Assembly (NCBI GenBank): GCA_034440615.1
Contig: JAOTOM010004576.1
Span: forward strand, 201,501 to 265,500
Direction of reading: 5' to 3'
Length of the DNA stretch: 64,000 bases
Source of the DNA: Ashinkailepas kermadecensis
Lineage: Eukaryota; Arthropoda; Thecostraca; Neolepadidae
Below the pieces are notes generated by a model. The model made no database searches. It saw nothing but the letters and a program-made list of their open reading frames with translations, and was not told the origin of the DNA. The position numbers and the translations under genes are program-made. Shown here one piece after another: positions 23,371 through 35,316 of this stretch (positions are counted from its first letter, which is position 1; each line of letters opens with the position of its first letter).

Positions 23371-26300
23371 TCACCGAAATCCGGGCCTGACCGATCTGTT
23401 GCTCCACCACCCACCATTGTGGACCCGACCACGCAGCGCGTGCGGCAGCAGGTACAGCAGCTCCTCCAGGATCTCCTCCTCGAGCCGCAGCAGGCGCTCG
23501 CGGCGCGCCACGGCCTCGGCCGACTCGGACAGCACGGCCTGCACCGCCACTCGGTGTGCCGACGACCTGACCGCCGTCTCGGGCGTCATCAGGCGCACCA
23601 GACTGCGTCGCCGCCGGTAGTTACGGTACAGCTCGCGGTACAGGTACGCCCGCGCTTCCTCGCGGAAGTGCACGCCCGTGGCCGGCGACGGCAGCGAGCG
23701 CGAGCGAGCCGGCGGCCGCGCCACGGGTCGGCTGTCGGTGCGGCTGCGGCCCAGCGGCAGACACGACGTCGGACTGCAGGCGCGACGCGACGACGGACTG
23801 GAGTGGTGACGAGACGGGGGACTGGCCGGCCGGCGGGACGGTGCACTGGATGGGCTGGCGGGAGGAACTGGTGGGGTGGCGGGAGCGCGGACTGGAGTGG
23901 TGACGAGACGGGGGACTGGCCGGCCGGCGGGACGGTGCACTGGTGGGCTGGCGGGAGGAACTGATGGGGTGGCGGGAGAGCGGACTGGAGGGATGACGGG
24001 AGGACGCACTGGTGTGATGACGTGGCGAGGGACTGTGGTGATGGTGTGAAGAGGGACTGGATCGTTGACGTGAGGTTGGGCTGGCGGCGCGGCGGCCGGA
24101 GGAGCGCTGCTCTGTGTAACCACCGGAGGACGCCGATGCTGTGGGATGGTTGAGCGCCTCACAGCTGCGGGATTCGGCCGGCGACGGCAGCCAAGTGGGC
24201 AGCCCGTCGGAGCGGTGCTCCTCGTACGTCACGTGCCTGCCGCCCGTCTCCGACGCGGTGCGTCGCCTCTCGTTCGAACCACGGCGGCGCCGCTCCGGCG
24301 TGCGTCGGTCCGACCGGCCCACGGACTCAGAACTGCGCGTCAGAGACGATTCAGAGGTGGCGTGACGGCCAGACAGCGCCGGCGTGGCCATCTCATGTTT
24401 CACATCCATCGGCAGCTCGTCTGACCTCTGCCCCCTCTTCCGTCGGTGCTGGTCGTATCTCGGGTCTGTCGTTGGTCCCTCCTTCCAGCTCTCACTTTTT
24501 GGATAAATATGAACTGCGTCCCCTGTCAGCTTCTCGCGCCTTTCATCTTTGTCACGTCTATCATCCAGGCGTCCGTCCTCAACAAACAATGATGCTGGGT
24601 TATCCTCTCGGGCGTGTTCCACCCGCCGATGGGACTGCTCCAGTGCACTTTTCCTCTGCCGTTGATCTCCTTGCAGCGCATCCCCTCCTAACCGCTGACT
24701 TCGTTTTGCCACATCTTCCGTTGGCCGCTGGTCTCGTTTTGCCAAATCTTCTAGCCGCTGATTTCGTTCTGCAAAAATGTCCTCAGTCTGCTGGCCTCGT
24801 TTTGCCGGAGCACTGTCGGCGTGCCTGCTCTGCTCGCTCCGCTTCATCTCGGCGACCAGCCGGTCCGAGTCCGTGACGCGACCGGTGCTGTCGAGCGAAT
24901 CGCTCGACACGGTCGCCTTGGCCAGGAGCGAGCGCAGCTTGCGCTCCCTCCTGGCGCGCAGCTGCTCCAGACCGTCGACGTCGGCCGGCTGCACGGGCGC
25001 TGGACATGCGGCCGGCAGCGATGGAACGCTGGCCGACTTGGCACTGATACGGCGCGGCTCCGGCTGCCGTCCGGCCGTCGCCGACACCGACACCTCAGAC
25101 AGAAACTGCAACTTCACGTCGTGCGGCGCTTCCGCCAACCTCAGAAGAGATAGCCTATTGCTTTCGCTTTTGTTCTGATTCTCGAGCACGTCGTCACTCG
25201 AAGAGGCATAGCCGGTCTTGCCCGAGAGAGTCAAATCCGACATAAACCGTTGCTTGACGTTTGGCGACGCCGATTTCAAAAGTGATAAAATTTTACGCTC
25301 ACGTTTCCGTTGTTTGTCCAGAGCGTCATCACCAGAAGACACGTCGTCGCTTTTAGTAGAGAGAGTAGCGTCCGACAAGTACTGCTGTTTGACGTTGGAC
25401 GGTGCCGACTTCAGGAGTGACAACATCTTTCTTTCCCTTTTGCGTCGTCTCTCTTCACTGATGTCGTCTGGAGATACGCCGTTGGTTCGATCCGGCGTTT
25501 GCGCTGCTACCTCAGCTGGAACGTGAGCCGGTACCTGGGCTGTCACTGATCCCTCGCCTGGCATGGGTGCGACAGTGTCGGCCTCCCGTGTTTTGGTAGC
25601 AGCCGACACACGTGTCGCATTGCCAGTTTGGTCGCCAGCTGGCGTGGAGCCTCCGCTGGTCTCGGTTCGCAGTGCAGCCTCCCTCTGGGAGGTCGGTCCG
25701 ACACCCCGCCGGAAGCCTGCGTCCACCAGCGTCCCCCCCGTCGGCTGTGGAACCCTCTGCTCGGTACGTTCAGTAGCGCCGGCTGGGCCTGAGTATGCAC
25801 CGTCGGGCGACAGCAGCTCTTCTGTTCTCAGCGCCAGGCGATAGGAGGTTCTGACGCCGGTGGCTCTGACCAGCGGCGTCTGACCGGGTCGGACGTCGGC
25901 GGCGGCGGGCTGGCGCCGTGCTCCGGCGCCGAGAGGGTGGGTTCGGTTCGCGGCAGCGGCCGACCTGCCGCTGGGAAGTCGGCCGGGCGCCGAGCTGTAA
26001 AGCCAGTGGAATCGGTCCGGGCAGGTACCGCCATCCTTCGACACGGTACCGCGGTACCGAGCAGGGGTCACCCTCAGACTGCCGGCTCGGGACGGCGGTG
26101 TACGCGGGCCCCGGTCCAAGGACACCGCACGCACGTTCTCTCTCATCAGAGATGAAGGGCAGTCGGTGACACGCTTCTCCCCAGTGGAAACACTGGTGCG
26201 GTCCGTTTTGGTCGGCTGGTGTTCCCGAGCTTCAGGCTTTCTGCTCACCGTGCCTGCAAAGTATGCGGCCCTGGCTTCGGCTATGGTTCTGCGCGTATCT

Positions 26301-26797
26301 CGACATTGTTTTGTCCTGGCCTCGGATGCTCCCAATGTCGGTGCCTTAGTCTCTTCATCGATCTTCACGGTCGCAGGAGCACCGCCAGAGATCTTCAAAG
26401 AACTTCTCGCCGGAGGCTGTGTGGTCGCTCTTATCTCTGAGTTAACTACTGAAACGTCCCTTGTCGCCGCGTCCGCGATCCGCGTCCTGGTCGGGCAAAT
26501 CTTCGTCTCCACCTGTGCGGTCGCGTATGGGACATGCACCATTCCCATGTCCATGGTCCTGTTGGCGGGTTTCCTCGGCATGGTGTGCATCACATCGGTG
26601 AAAATGGCGTTGACACGGTCGGCGGTGCCGACTGGACCGGACCTAGCGTGTGACTCTAGGCTCGACAGTCTGGCTCTGTCCTCCACCCTGGGGCAAGGCA
26701 CCGGACGCGCCTCAGCTGGCCGCACGGGTCGCAGCCTCGCGTGCCGGCCCGCTACTTCAGTCGGGGTTGTTCCGTCTGTGTCCACAGAAGCCGCTCA
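23371..26797 (-). CDS. Long Ser/Arg/Pro-rich ORF in intron 4, interrupted by one extra base
   Basis: The frame opens after a TGA at about 26,797 and runs to about 23,850, then continues in the next frame to a stop at 23,371, about 1,140 codons in all. No in-frame ATG occurs near the 5' end. The first is about 65 codons in (region of DVMHTMPRKPANRTMD), so an acceptor (TGGACACAG at about 26,773) or that ATG is the likely start. At about 25,465-25,010 there are three to four degenerate repeats of the form KRERKxLSLLKSAxxNVKQ. The centre is a coiled-coil-like charged region, followed by SRHPxSSSRQP-type repeats. The C-terminal region past the frame break is compositionally ordered (EEEILEELLYLLPHALRG). 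Mostly low-complexity; no domain recognised. It could be a nested gene or an alternative giant exon of the host gene. Confidence 0.55.
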
Positions 26798-26859
26798 GTT
26801 CTCGGCCGCCACAGTCAGACCGATCATTAGCGAGAGACGTGGGAGGCAGAAAACCACAG

Positions 26860-27165
26860 GAGACACGAACGACCGTGGAGCGGGAGACAGACAACAATGG
26901 AGCGGGAGATAGACAACCGTGGCTCGGGAGACAGACGACAGAGGAGCAGAAGACATACAACAATGGAACGAGGAGGCACATACGACAGTGGAGCGGGGGT
27001 CATAGACGACAGTGGGGAGGAGGTAGACACAGACCACAGTGAAGCGGGGATACAAACCACAGTGGAGCCGGGGGCAAACGACAGAAGAGTCGAAGACAGA
27101 CGAACGAGAGCGGGAGGCGCAGACAACGGAGCGAAGGACAGAGGCGGCAGAGCGGCGGTTTCACT
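26860..27165. repeat. Diverged 20-26-bp minisatellite
   Basis: Variants of GAGCGGGAGACAGACAACA recur over about 300 bp just upstream (in gene orientation) of the long ORF. The copies differ considerably from one another. Confidence 0.65.
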
Positions 27166-28065
27166 GCCGCTTCCTAGACCAGACCAGACGGGGGGAGGGG
27201 GAGGGGTATGATGCCATGGCAGCATGGCATCACGCCAATGCCAGGCGATGCGGAGCTGGGCTGATGGACATGCAGCTACTCGGGTTATTGCCGGCTCGAC
27301 ATGGCGTGGACACTGCGCCAGCCTGCCGACACCAGCGTCGGTGCTGTCAACAGCGGTCCGGGACAACAGCACCAGCCGCAGCCGCCGGTATGCTCGGATC
27401 CGTTCACATGCAGGGCGCCGACAGCCTGCCGGCAGCTGCTGCTCTAGTCGGCGCCGGGAGAGCTGCAGCTGCGTTAGTACCCACTCGGGCGCCACTCCAC
27501 GCCACTGCCACATTGAAAAAAGCCCGGCGTGGCAGCCGCGTCACCCGAGTCGGGTCTGCTTCAACGGCGGGTTAGTGACGTGGTTCGCAGCACGCAGCAC
27601 GGTTAGTGGGTTAGCCTGTGCCCCATCCTCCAAGCATATCTTACAGGGTCGCCGCAGAGCTCCAATCGAGCACAGAATGTAGCCCGGCCTGGCTGAGAGA
27701 AGAACAGTGTTAGCGGACCGGGAGCGACGCACACCCAGCGGCGCCGACAACGCTTCGTAGCCACAACTTCGCAGTCGACAGTCACCAGGCGGCCGACACG
27801 GGTCATTCGTCCCCTCGGGCAACGCAAACCGCTTGGCTGCGAATGCGTGGCGTGGCGACAGGAAACGGCATGACAAGCTCATTTGCCTCTCTATCCCCGG
27901 CTTTCCGTGGCGATGCGGCCGTCATCACCATGCCGTCAGCGCCGGGACAGACGCAGCGTTGTGAGGCGCCACAGTATCCATATTGATAGCCCTCGAAGCG
28001 GCCAAGCCCGACAGATACCACATCCAGTCGGGAATACCCGCCCGGTCTGGGCTGGGTGTACTCAC
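27166..28065. other. Right part of intron 4, GC-rich, no gene seen
   Basis: GC-rich sequence between the minisatellite and exon 4. Open frames on both strands are long but lack recognisable motifs. This could hold upstream exons or a promoter for the nested ORF, but I see no direct evidence. Confidence 0.4.
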
Positions 28066-28185
28066 TGGGCCGGACGGGCGCCGACTCGGACTCTCCCAGC
28101 TGACACAGCTCTATCTCGGTCCGCCGTAAGTCTATGTATTTCGTCTGCATCAACTTCATGATCTTCTTAATGAAGCCTACATAGT
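28066..28185 (-). CDS. Exon 4 of phosphorylase-superfamily gene
   Basis: This exon encodes about residues 151-190. The acceptor is CAATGCCCACAG before 28185 and the donor is GGCCCA/GTGAGTA at 28066/28065. The first two bases complete an Asp codon from exon 3, and the exon ends with one base of an Ile codon. It encodes YVGFIKKIMKLMQTKYIDLR followed by RTEIELCQLGESESAPVRP. The amphipathic basic helix is well formed and probably part of a conserved N-terminal region with exon 3. An ATG ten bases upstream is in frame, but the phase match to exon 3 makes it part of the intron. The exon is flanked by phase-1 introns. Confidence 0.85.
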
Positions 28186-28560
28186 CTGTGGGCATTGGAC
28201 GCAGGCGTCAGGTCAAGTACAATGGCTGCAACGCGACACGCGGTGCCAGTGTCACGGCGGGGGCGCGATAAAGGCTCGGCTCGCACCTTCACAGCGGAAA
28301 TGAGATCAGCCGGACAGCAGCAGGGAGATGCAATCACAGTTCATCATACCGAAACCTGACAAATTACACACTGAAATTACCTATATTGAAGGTCGTATGC
28401 TTTCTTTATACGCAATGTCTAAAACCCAGGAGCATCTAAGAGCCATTCTTCGTTGTATTAAACAAATTACACACTGAAATTACGCCTGAAACTCCCCGCA
28501 ACGGTGCCTTCATTGTCAGTAGCGCAGCGGCGGCGACCCACCGACTGACTGGCTGATGGA

Positions 28561-28808
28561 CTGACTGACTGACTGACTGACTGACTGACTGACTGACTGA
28601 CTGACTGACTGACTGACTGACTGACTGACTGACTGACTGACTGACTGACTGACTGACTGACTGACTGACTGACTGACTGACTGACTGACTGACTGACTAA
28701 CTGGCTGACTGACTGACTGACTGACTGACTGACTGACTGACTGACTGACTGACTGACTGACTGACTGACTGACTGACTGACTGACTGACTGACTGACTGA
28801 CTGACTGA
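28561..28808. repeat. (ACTG)n microsatellite
   Basis: About 60 tetranucleotide units with few interruptions. On the minus strand it gives open frames of Ser-Gln-Ser-Val repeats, which are not considered coding. Confidence 0.98.
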
Positions 28809-29791
28809 CAAGACTGACAAGACTGACGGACTGATGAATGGACGGACGGACGGACGGACACGACGAATACACGCATACACACGCGCAACATTGCACATCG
28901 GACCATACGTGGCCACACACCAATGCGTACGGCGACGTATCAAATTGCAATACAGATACGCTGTTATATCCCAGTGCATAAAGCGGGAGTGAAGGGAATT
29001 TCTAGCCGTCCTTAAGTAGAGTAATATATCATTTTACGACCATTGTAATCTGTACTGTGTCGTTTTCCTTTCGGAGGATGGCGAGGGCAAGAAGTGCCAT
29101 AGCAACACATACCAGTCACACCTAACACCTTCCCCACGGAACAGGTGGATGCACAATTTAGGGTGTGGTGAAAACAGCCAAAGTAAAAATTTTGGGAGGC
29201 CTGAAGTTTTTTTTCCATGTTTTTGACCTTTGCGAACTCAGCCATGGTGTTCTTTCCCAAAAATGAGTAAGTTTAGATTGGTGCTTTTTAATTTGAAAAT
29301 TTGATGTTTTTGGTCATCTGCAATGACGCCTCCACAGCGGGATCGTGGGTCGACTATCCACCACCGCTTCACTTCTAATTGAGCTAGACCCACCAAACAA
29401 AAACGAGCGTGTTGCTCGTCTTGTGATAAATTCAGGGATGCCTTATTTCAAGGTCTCAGGTCAACCGGTGACGTCACAGATCAGGTCAATTGCTTAAAAA
29501 AGGGGAAAATGGTGACCTATGCGGGTTTAGAGTAGCATAGCAAAACACCTTATCGTGATAAGTGGCATAAAACAAGACACAAAGAAAGCTAGGAGCTTCC
29601 CGACTCGCATCGGTGTATTCATCGCAACTATTGATGAATGACCCAGGTCAGGTCAGGTCATGTTCTGAGACTGGTCGGAGAGATGAGTCTAGAGTCTACC
29701 GGCACCAAGCAATAAACACCCGACCAAGATTCAGATGTCCCAACAGGCGGCTATCACGAGTTCAACGAAAACCAGACCACACAGCTCTCAT

Positions 29792-30347
29792 CTAGAGGAA
29801 GTTGAAGAGCGCCATGTAGTCGGCCTTGGTGTTCGGGTTGCCGAGCTTACGCGCGGCCTCCGCGCAGCGGATCCACCCCTCCCTCCTCTCCTGTCCCACT
29901 ACCATGAGGCATGACTCGGACACTTTCCTCACTGCGCGCTCTGTACTCTGTGTGTGACAGTGCCAGCTGGGGGGGGACAGACAGCGGCGTGTCCCGGCAG
30001 GCCTCCACCTGCTCGGTGCTGAGGGTGGCCGTGAGGAGCGGCTCCGACAGGGGCACAGCGTCCCAGTCGATCAGGTCTGCCAGCGACTGCGCGGCGAAGT
30101 TCAGTGACGGTGCGCTGAACTTGCGAGGCAGCGAGCTGCCCGCACTCACCCCCTCCCGGATGTCCTGACAGATGATGCCGACAGCGCGGGCCCGTTTCTC
30201 CTTGTCCTCAGAAGCCAGCATGCTGAGCAGCAGCAGCTCGGGGTGAGCGAAGAAGCTGCCGATGTATGGCCGCACGATCGTCTGGACGGCAGAGGGGCTG
30301 TACTGCTCCACTAGCTGGACCTGTAGGAACATCGTTTGTGCCAGCAC
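29792..30347 (-). pseudogene. Decayed coding sequence, left palindrome arm
   Basis: The frame reads MLAQTMFLQVQLVEQYSP, then SFFAHPELLLLSMLASEDKE and KFSAPSLNFAAQSLADLIDW. Near 29,980 this arm has one more base than the right arm (CTGTCTGTCC against CTGTCGTCC), which shifts the frame. The true C-terminal coding (GWIRCAEAARKLGNPNTK and on to a TAG at 29,792) is thus out of frame. I do not recognise a named domain. From memory it resembles an uncharacterised family seen in repeated copies in invertebrate genomes; this is a weak statement. Introns in the ancestral gene cannot be excluded. Confidence 0.6.
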
Positions 30348-30703
30348 AGCACGGACTACAATCGAGAAAACAGGCTTTGTGTCGTTTATATCTGATTCAG
30401 TGATAACATTTTCACCGATTTATGCTACGTTGACTGGTACTTAGGTTCCGTCCCAAACCTTACGCATGTGCAAGAAAGGTTCACCTCCCGCTCTATCATG
30501 TTCAAGTGTACATTGTACACTTACAGGAACTGCATGCATATGTGTGTTGAGCATGATAGAGCGGGAGATGAACCTTTCTTGCACATGCGTAAGGTTTGGG
30601 ACGGAACCTAAGTACCAGTCAACGTAGCATAAATCGGTGAAAATGTTATCACTGAATCAGATATAAACGACACAAAGCCTGTTTTTCGATTGTAGTCCGT
30701 GCT

Positions 30704-31257
30704 GTGCTGGCACAAACGGTGTTCCTACAGGTCCAGCTAGTGGAGCAGTACAGCCCTCTGCCGTCCAGACGATCGTGCGGCCATACATCGGCAGCTTCTT
30801 CGCTCACCCCGAGCTGCTGCTGCTCAGCATGCTGGCTTCTGAGGACAAGGAGAAGCGGGCCCGCGCTGTCGGCATCATCTGTCAGGACATCCGGGAGGGG
30901 GTGAGTGCGGGCGGCTCGCTGCCTCGCAAGTTCAGCGCACCGTCACTGAACTTCGCCGCGCAGTCGCTGTCAGACCTGATCGACTGGGACGCTGTGCCCC
31001 TGTCGGAGCCGCTCCTCACGGCCACCCTCAGCACCGAGCAGGTGGAGGCCTGCCGGGACACGCCGCTGTCGTCCCCCCCCAGCTGGCACTGTCACACACA
31101 GAGTACAGAGCGCGCAGTGAGGAAAGTGTCCGAGTCATGCCTCATGGTAGTGGGACAGTAGAGGAGGGAGGGGTGGATCCGCTGCGCGGAGGCCGCGCGT
31201 AAGCTCGGCAACCCGAACACCAAGGCCGACTACATGGCGCTCTTCAACTTCCTCTAG
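30704..31257 (+). pseudogene. Decayed coding sequence, right palindrome arm
   Basis: Same sequence as the left arm, with different lesions. A run of three C instead of four near 30,755 breaks the frame after the VQLVEQYS region. A TAG at 31,159-31,161 stands where the left arm has GAG. Past that stop the frame continues in phase through GWIRCAEAARKLGNPNTK to a second TAG at 31,255. In this arm the middle reads WHCHTQSTERAVRKVSESC. Neither arm is intact, so no functional product is proposed. Confidence 0.6.
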
Positions 31258-31886
31258 ATGAGAGCTGTGTGGTCTGGTTTTCGTTGAACTCGTGATAGCC
31301 GCCTGTTGGGACATCTGAATCTTGGTCGGGTGTTTATTGCTTGGTGCCGGTAGACTCTAGACCCATCTCTCCGACCAGTCTCAGAACATGACATGACCTG
31401 ACCTGGGTCATTCATCAATAGTTGCGATGAATACACCGATGCGAGTCGGGAAGCTCCTAGCTTTCTTTGTGTCTTGTTTTATGCCACTTATCACGATAAG
31501 GTGTTTTGCTATGCTACTCTAAACCCGCATAGGTCACCATTTTCCCTTTTAAGCAATTGACCTGATCTGTGACGTCACCGGTTGACCTGAGACCTTGAAA
31601 TAAGGCATCCTGAATTTCTTACAAGACGAGAAACACGCTCGTTTTTGTTTGGTGGGTCTAGCTCAATTAGAAGTGAAGCGGTGGTGGATAGTCGACCCAC
31701 GATCCCGCTGTGGAGGCGTCATTGCAGATGACCAAAAACATCAAATTTTCAAATTAAAAGCACCAATCTAAACTTACTCATTTTTGGGAAAAACACCATG
31801 GCTGAGTTCGCAAAGGTCAAAAACATGGAAAAAAACTTCAGGCCTCCCAAAATTTTTACTTTGGCTGTTTTCACCACACCCTAATG

Positions 31887-32491
31887 AACATGCATGACGT
31901 ACGGTGATTAACAGAACATGTGGAAGCCGATGAAACCATCTCAACTGCTCCTGGCACAAAAGTGGGGGAAATAAAAAAGAAACGGAAGCATGGCGCATGG
32001 TGTGTTAGGCAAAATCGCGAAGGAACGGCGTCTTGCAAGTGTACTAATAAGGATAATGACACTGGTGGCGATTCTTGATTGACAAATCTTGTTCAATTAA
32101 TGCTGGTCTGATGGTCTCTTATAGACTAACAGCATAAATGAATGACGAAATGATGACAGCATGAGTCATTGAGTATGTGATAGTACAAGTAAGTGATAGC
32201 ATGAATTCATGACAGTAGGTGATGAATAGATAAGATTAGTATAACTTAAGTACGTGATAAGTATATTTAGATTGAATAACGTATGTTACTCCCATGGATA
32301 CTAAGACCATGCTATAGGAACAGCGCTACACGGAAGGCGAAATTAAGCACGGCAAACAACTGATGTCCTCAGACAGATTCCAACTCCGGAAAATGCGCCG
32401 AACAGCAGTCGATCACGGAGCAGGTGATTCCATAGAACACGAACAAAAGAAGCCAGCACCACATTCAACACCAGGTGAGATCAGCACCCAC
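31887..32491. other. Intron 3 next to the exon 3 donor, no gene seen
   Basis: AT-rich stretch with a loose GATAG/ATGAC pattern at 32,130-32,260. No array borders this donor. Confidence 0.5.
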
Positions 32492-32686
32492 CTCGGGGAA
32501 AGTCGAGCGGGCTGACGAGTTCCTTGAAGAACTCCTGTGAGTAGCGTGCATGCTCCGCCTCCGGCACGTACTCCCTGAACCAGAAGCGGAGCGTGCGCGA
32601 CTCTTGGGTGTGTCGAGACGTGACGGCGCTCACCAGGAACACCTTGAACTCGAGCGACATGTGCGCCGGCGGCAGGCTGGCGTAGT
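32492..32686 (-). CDS. Exon 3 of phosphorylase-superfamily gene
   Basis: This exon encodes about residues 86-150. The acceptor is CTCTGTACCACAG before 32686 and the donor is CCCCGAG/GTGGGTG at 32492/32491. Two bases complete an Asp codon from exon 2, and one base starts an Asp codon shared with exon 4. It encodes YASLPPAHMSLEFKVFLVSA, then ESRTLRFWFREYVPEAEHAR and YSQEFFKELVSPLDFPR. The composition is that of a folded domain; I do not recognise the family. The 2.8-kb 56-bp array begins immediately at its acceptor. Flanked by phase-1 introns, so skipping would keep the frame. Confidence 0.88.
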
Positions 32687-34309
32687 CTGTGGTACAGAGC
32701 GGTTGGACCGTCACACACCACACATGTGGACTGGGTCTGGGTGTGTTGTACATAGTGGCGGGACCGTCACACACCACACATGTGAGCTAGGTCTGGATGT
32801 GTTGTACATGGTGGCGGGACCGTCACACATCACACATGTGGACTAGGTCTGGGTGTGTTGTACATGGTGGTGGGACCGTCACACATCACACATGTGAGCT
32901 AGGTCTGGGTGTGTTGTACAGAGTGGCGGGACCGTCACACATCACACATGTGGACTAGGTCTGGGTGTGTTGTACAGGGTGGCGGGACCGTCACACATCA
33001 CACATGTGGACTAGGTCTGGGTGTGTTGTACAGAGTGGCGGGACCGTCACACATCACACATGTGGACTAGGTCTGGGTGTGTTGTACAGAGTGGCGGGAC
33101 CGTCACACATCACACATGTGAGCTAGGTCTGGGTGTGTTGTACATGGTGGCGGGACCGTCACACATCACACATGTGGACTAGGTCTCGGTGTGTTGTACA
33201 TGGTGGCGGGACCGTAACACATCACACATGTGAGCTAGGTCTGGGTGTGTTGTACATGGTGGCGGGACCGTTACACATCACACATGTGGACAAGGTCTGG
33301 GTGTGTTGTACATGGTGGCGGGACCGTCACACATCACACATGTGGACTAGGTCTGGGTGTGTTGTACAGAGTGGCGGGACCGTCACACATCGCACATGTG
33401 GACTGGGTCTGGGTGTGTTGTACAGGGTGGCGGGACCGTCACACATCACACATGTGGACAAGGTCTGGGTGTGTTGTACATGGTGGCGGGACCGTCACAC
33501 ATCACACATGTGGACTAGGTCTGGGTGTGTTGTACAGGGTGGCGGGACCGTCACACATCACACATGTGGACAAGGTCTGGGTGTGTTGTACATGGTGGCG
33601 GGACCGTCACACATCACACATGTGGACTAGGTCTGGGTGTGTTGTACAGGGTGGCGGGACCGTCACACATCACACATGTGGACTAGGTCTGGGTGTGTTG
33701 TACAGGGTGGCGGGACCGTCACACATCACACATGTGGACTAGGTCTGGGTGTGTTGTACAGGGCGGGGACCGTCACACATCGCACATGTGGACTAGGTCT
33801 GGGTGTGTTGTACAGGGTGGCGGGACCGTCACACATCACACATGTGGACTAGGTCTGGGTGTGTTGTACAGGGCGGCGGGACCGTCACACATCACACATG
33901 TGGACTAGGTCTGGGTGTGTTGTACAGAGTGGCGGGACCGTCACACATCGCACATGTGGACTGGGTCTGGGTGTGTTGTACAGAGTGGCGGGACCGTCAC
34001 ACATCACACATGTGGGCTAGGTCTGGGTGTGTTGTACAGGGTGGCGGGACCGTCACACATCACACATGTGGGCTAGGTCTGGGTGTGTTGTACAGGGCGG
34101 CGGGACCGTCACACATCACACATGTGGGCTAGGTCTGGGTGTGTTGTACAGAGTGGCGGGACCGTCACACATCACACATGTGGACTAGGTCTGGGTGTGT
34201 TGTACAGAGTGGCGGGACCGTCACACATCGCACATGTGGACTGGGTCTGGGTGTGTTGTACAGAGTGGCGGGACCGTTACACACCACACATGTGGGCTAG
34301 GTCTGGGTG

Positions 34310-34469
34310 GTTAGTTATTGTTTTTACGACACGTCGACCGTTGAGTCATGTAGCGTCGCCAATCTCTCACGCCGATTGGTCGCGGGCGAAGAATAGCGAC
34401 AGGTGAGACTCGAACCCACAACCTTTCGATTGTGAGACGAGCATCTTACCCCTAGACCACTCGTCTCCT
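34310..34469 (-). mobile_element. tRNA-derived SINE, copy 1
   Basis: On the minus strand the head contains GACGAGTGGTCTAGGGGTAA (A box) and GGGTTCGAGTCTCACC (B box). The anticodon position by alignment reads CAC (Val-like). The tail is a short stem-loop followed by AACAATAACTAACC. The target duplication CTAGGTCTGGGTG is at 34,297-34,309 and 34,470-34,482, derived from the 56-bp satellite. Internal pol III promoter elements are expected to drive transcription. Confidence 0.9.
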
Positions 34470-35154
34470 CTAGGTCTGGGTGTGTTGTACAGAGTGGCGG
34501 GACCGTCACACATCACACATGTGGACTGGGTCTGGGTGTGTTGTACATGGTGGCGGGACCGTTACACATCACACATGTGGACAAGGTCTGGGTGTGTTGT
34601 ACATGGTGGCGGGACCGTCACACATCACACATGTGGACTAGGTCTGGGTGTGTTGTACAGAGTGGCGGGACCGTCACACATCACACATGTGGACTAGGTC
34701 TGGGTGTGTTGTACAGGGCGGCGGGACCGTCACACATCACACATGTGGGCTAGGTCTGGGTGTGTTGTACAGAGTGGCGGGACCGTCACACATCGCACAT
34801 GTGGACTGGGTCTGGGTGTGTTGTACAGGGTGGCGGGACCGTCACACATCACACATGTGGGCTAGGTCTGGGTGTGTTGTACAGGGTGGCGGGACCGTCA
34901 CACATCACACATGTGGGCTAGGTCTGGGTGTGTTGTACAGGGTGGCGGGACCGTCACACATCACACATGTGGGCTAGGTCTGGGTGTGTTGTACAGAGTG
35001 GCGGGACCGTCACACATCACACATGTGGACTAGGTCTGGGTGTGTTGTACAGAGTGGCGGGACCGTCACACATCGCACATGTGGACTGGGTCTGGGTGTG
35101 TTGTACAGAGTGGCGGGACCGTTACACACCACACATGTGGGCTAGGTCTGGGTG

Positions 35155-35316
35155 GTTAGTTATTGGTTTTTTACGACACGTCGACCGTTGAGTCATGTAG
35201 CGTCGCCAATCTCTCACGCCGATTGGTCGCGGGCGAAGAATAGCGACAGGTGAGACTCGAACCCACAACCTTTCGATTGTGAGACGAGCATCTTACCCCT
35301 AGACCACTCGTCTCCT
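35155..35316 (-). mobile_element. tRNA-derived SINE, copy 2 (co-duplicated with satellite)
   Basis: Nearly identical to copy 1 and lying in the same position of the same variant satellite unit, with the same CTAGGTCTGGGTG duplication. Neighbouring units share rare variants (GTTACACACCACAC). The copy therefore arose by an 845-bp duplication of array plus SINE, not by a second insertion. Confidence 0.92.

Larger units (their letters stand above)
29157..31886. mobile_element. 2.7-kb near-perfect palindrome flanked by TA
   Basis: The left arm 29,157-30,500 and right arm 30,552-31,886 are reverse complements with only scattered differences, separated by a 51-base loop. The outer ends read GGGTGTGGTGAAAACAGC inward from a TA on each side. 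The TA may be a target duplication of the Tc1/mariner type. Each arm carries the same decayed coding sequence with its stop on the outer side. The loop itself contains a palindrome (AAGTGTACA/TGTACACTT around 30,504-30,522). It may be a foldback-like element with giant terminal repeats, or an inverted duplication. It lies in intron 3. Confidence 0.85.

Noticed and set aside
26783..26785. GTG at 26,785 as a start codon for the long intron ORF
   Set aside because: GTG starts are not expected in a nuclear gene. A splice acceptor or the later ATG is more likely.
28186..28195. ATG at 28,195 as the start of the protein encoded by exon 4
   Set aside because: CCCACAG just after it is a good acceptor, and the resulting phase joins exactly to exon 3. 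The ATG is more likely intronic.
34385..34469. A functional tRNA-Val gene in the SINE
   Set aside because: The anticodon and acceptor stems pair poorly, and the sequence continues into a SINE body with tail and target duplications.
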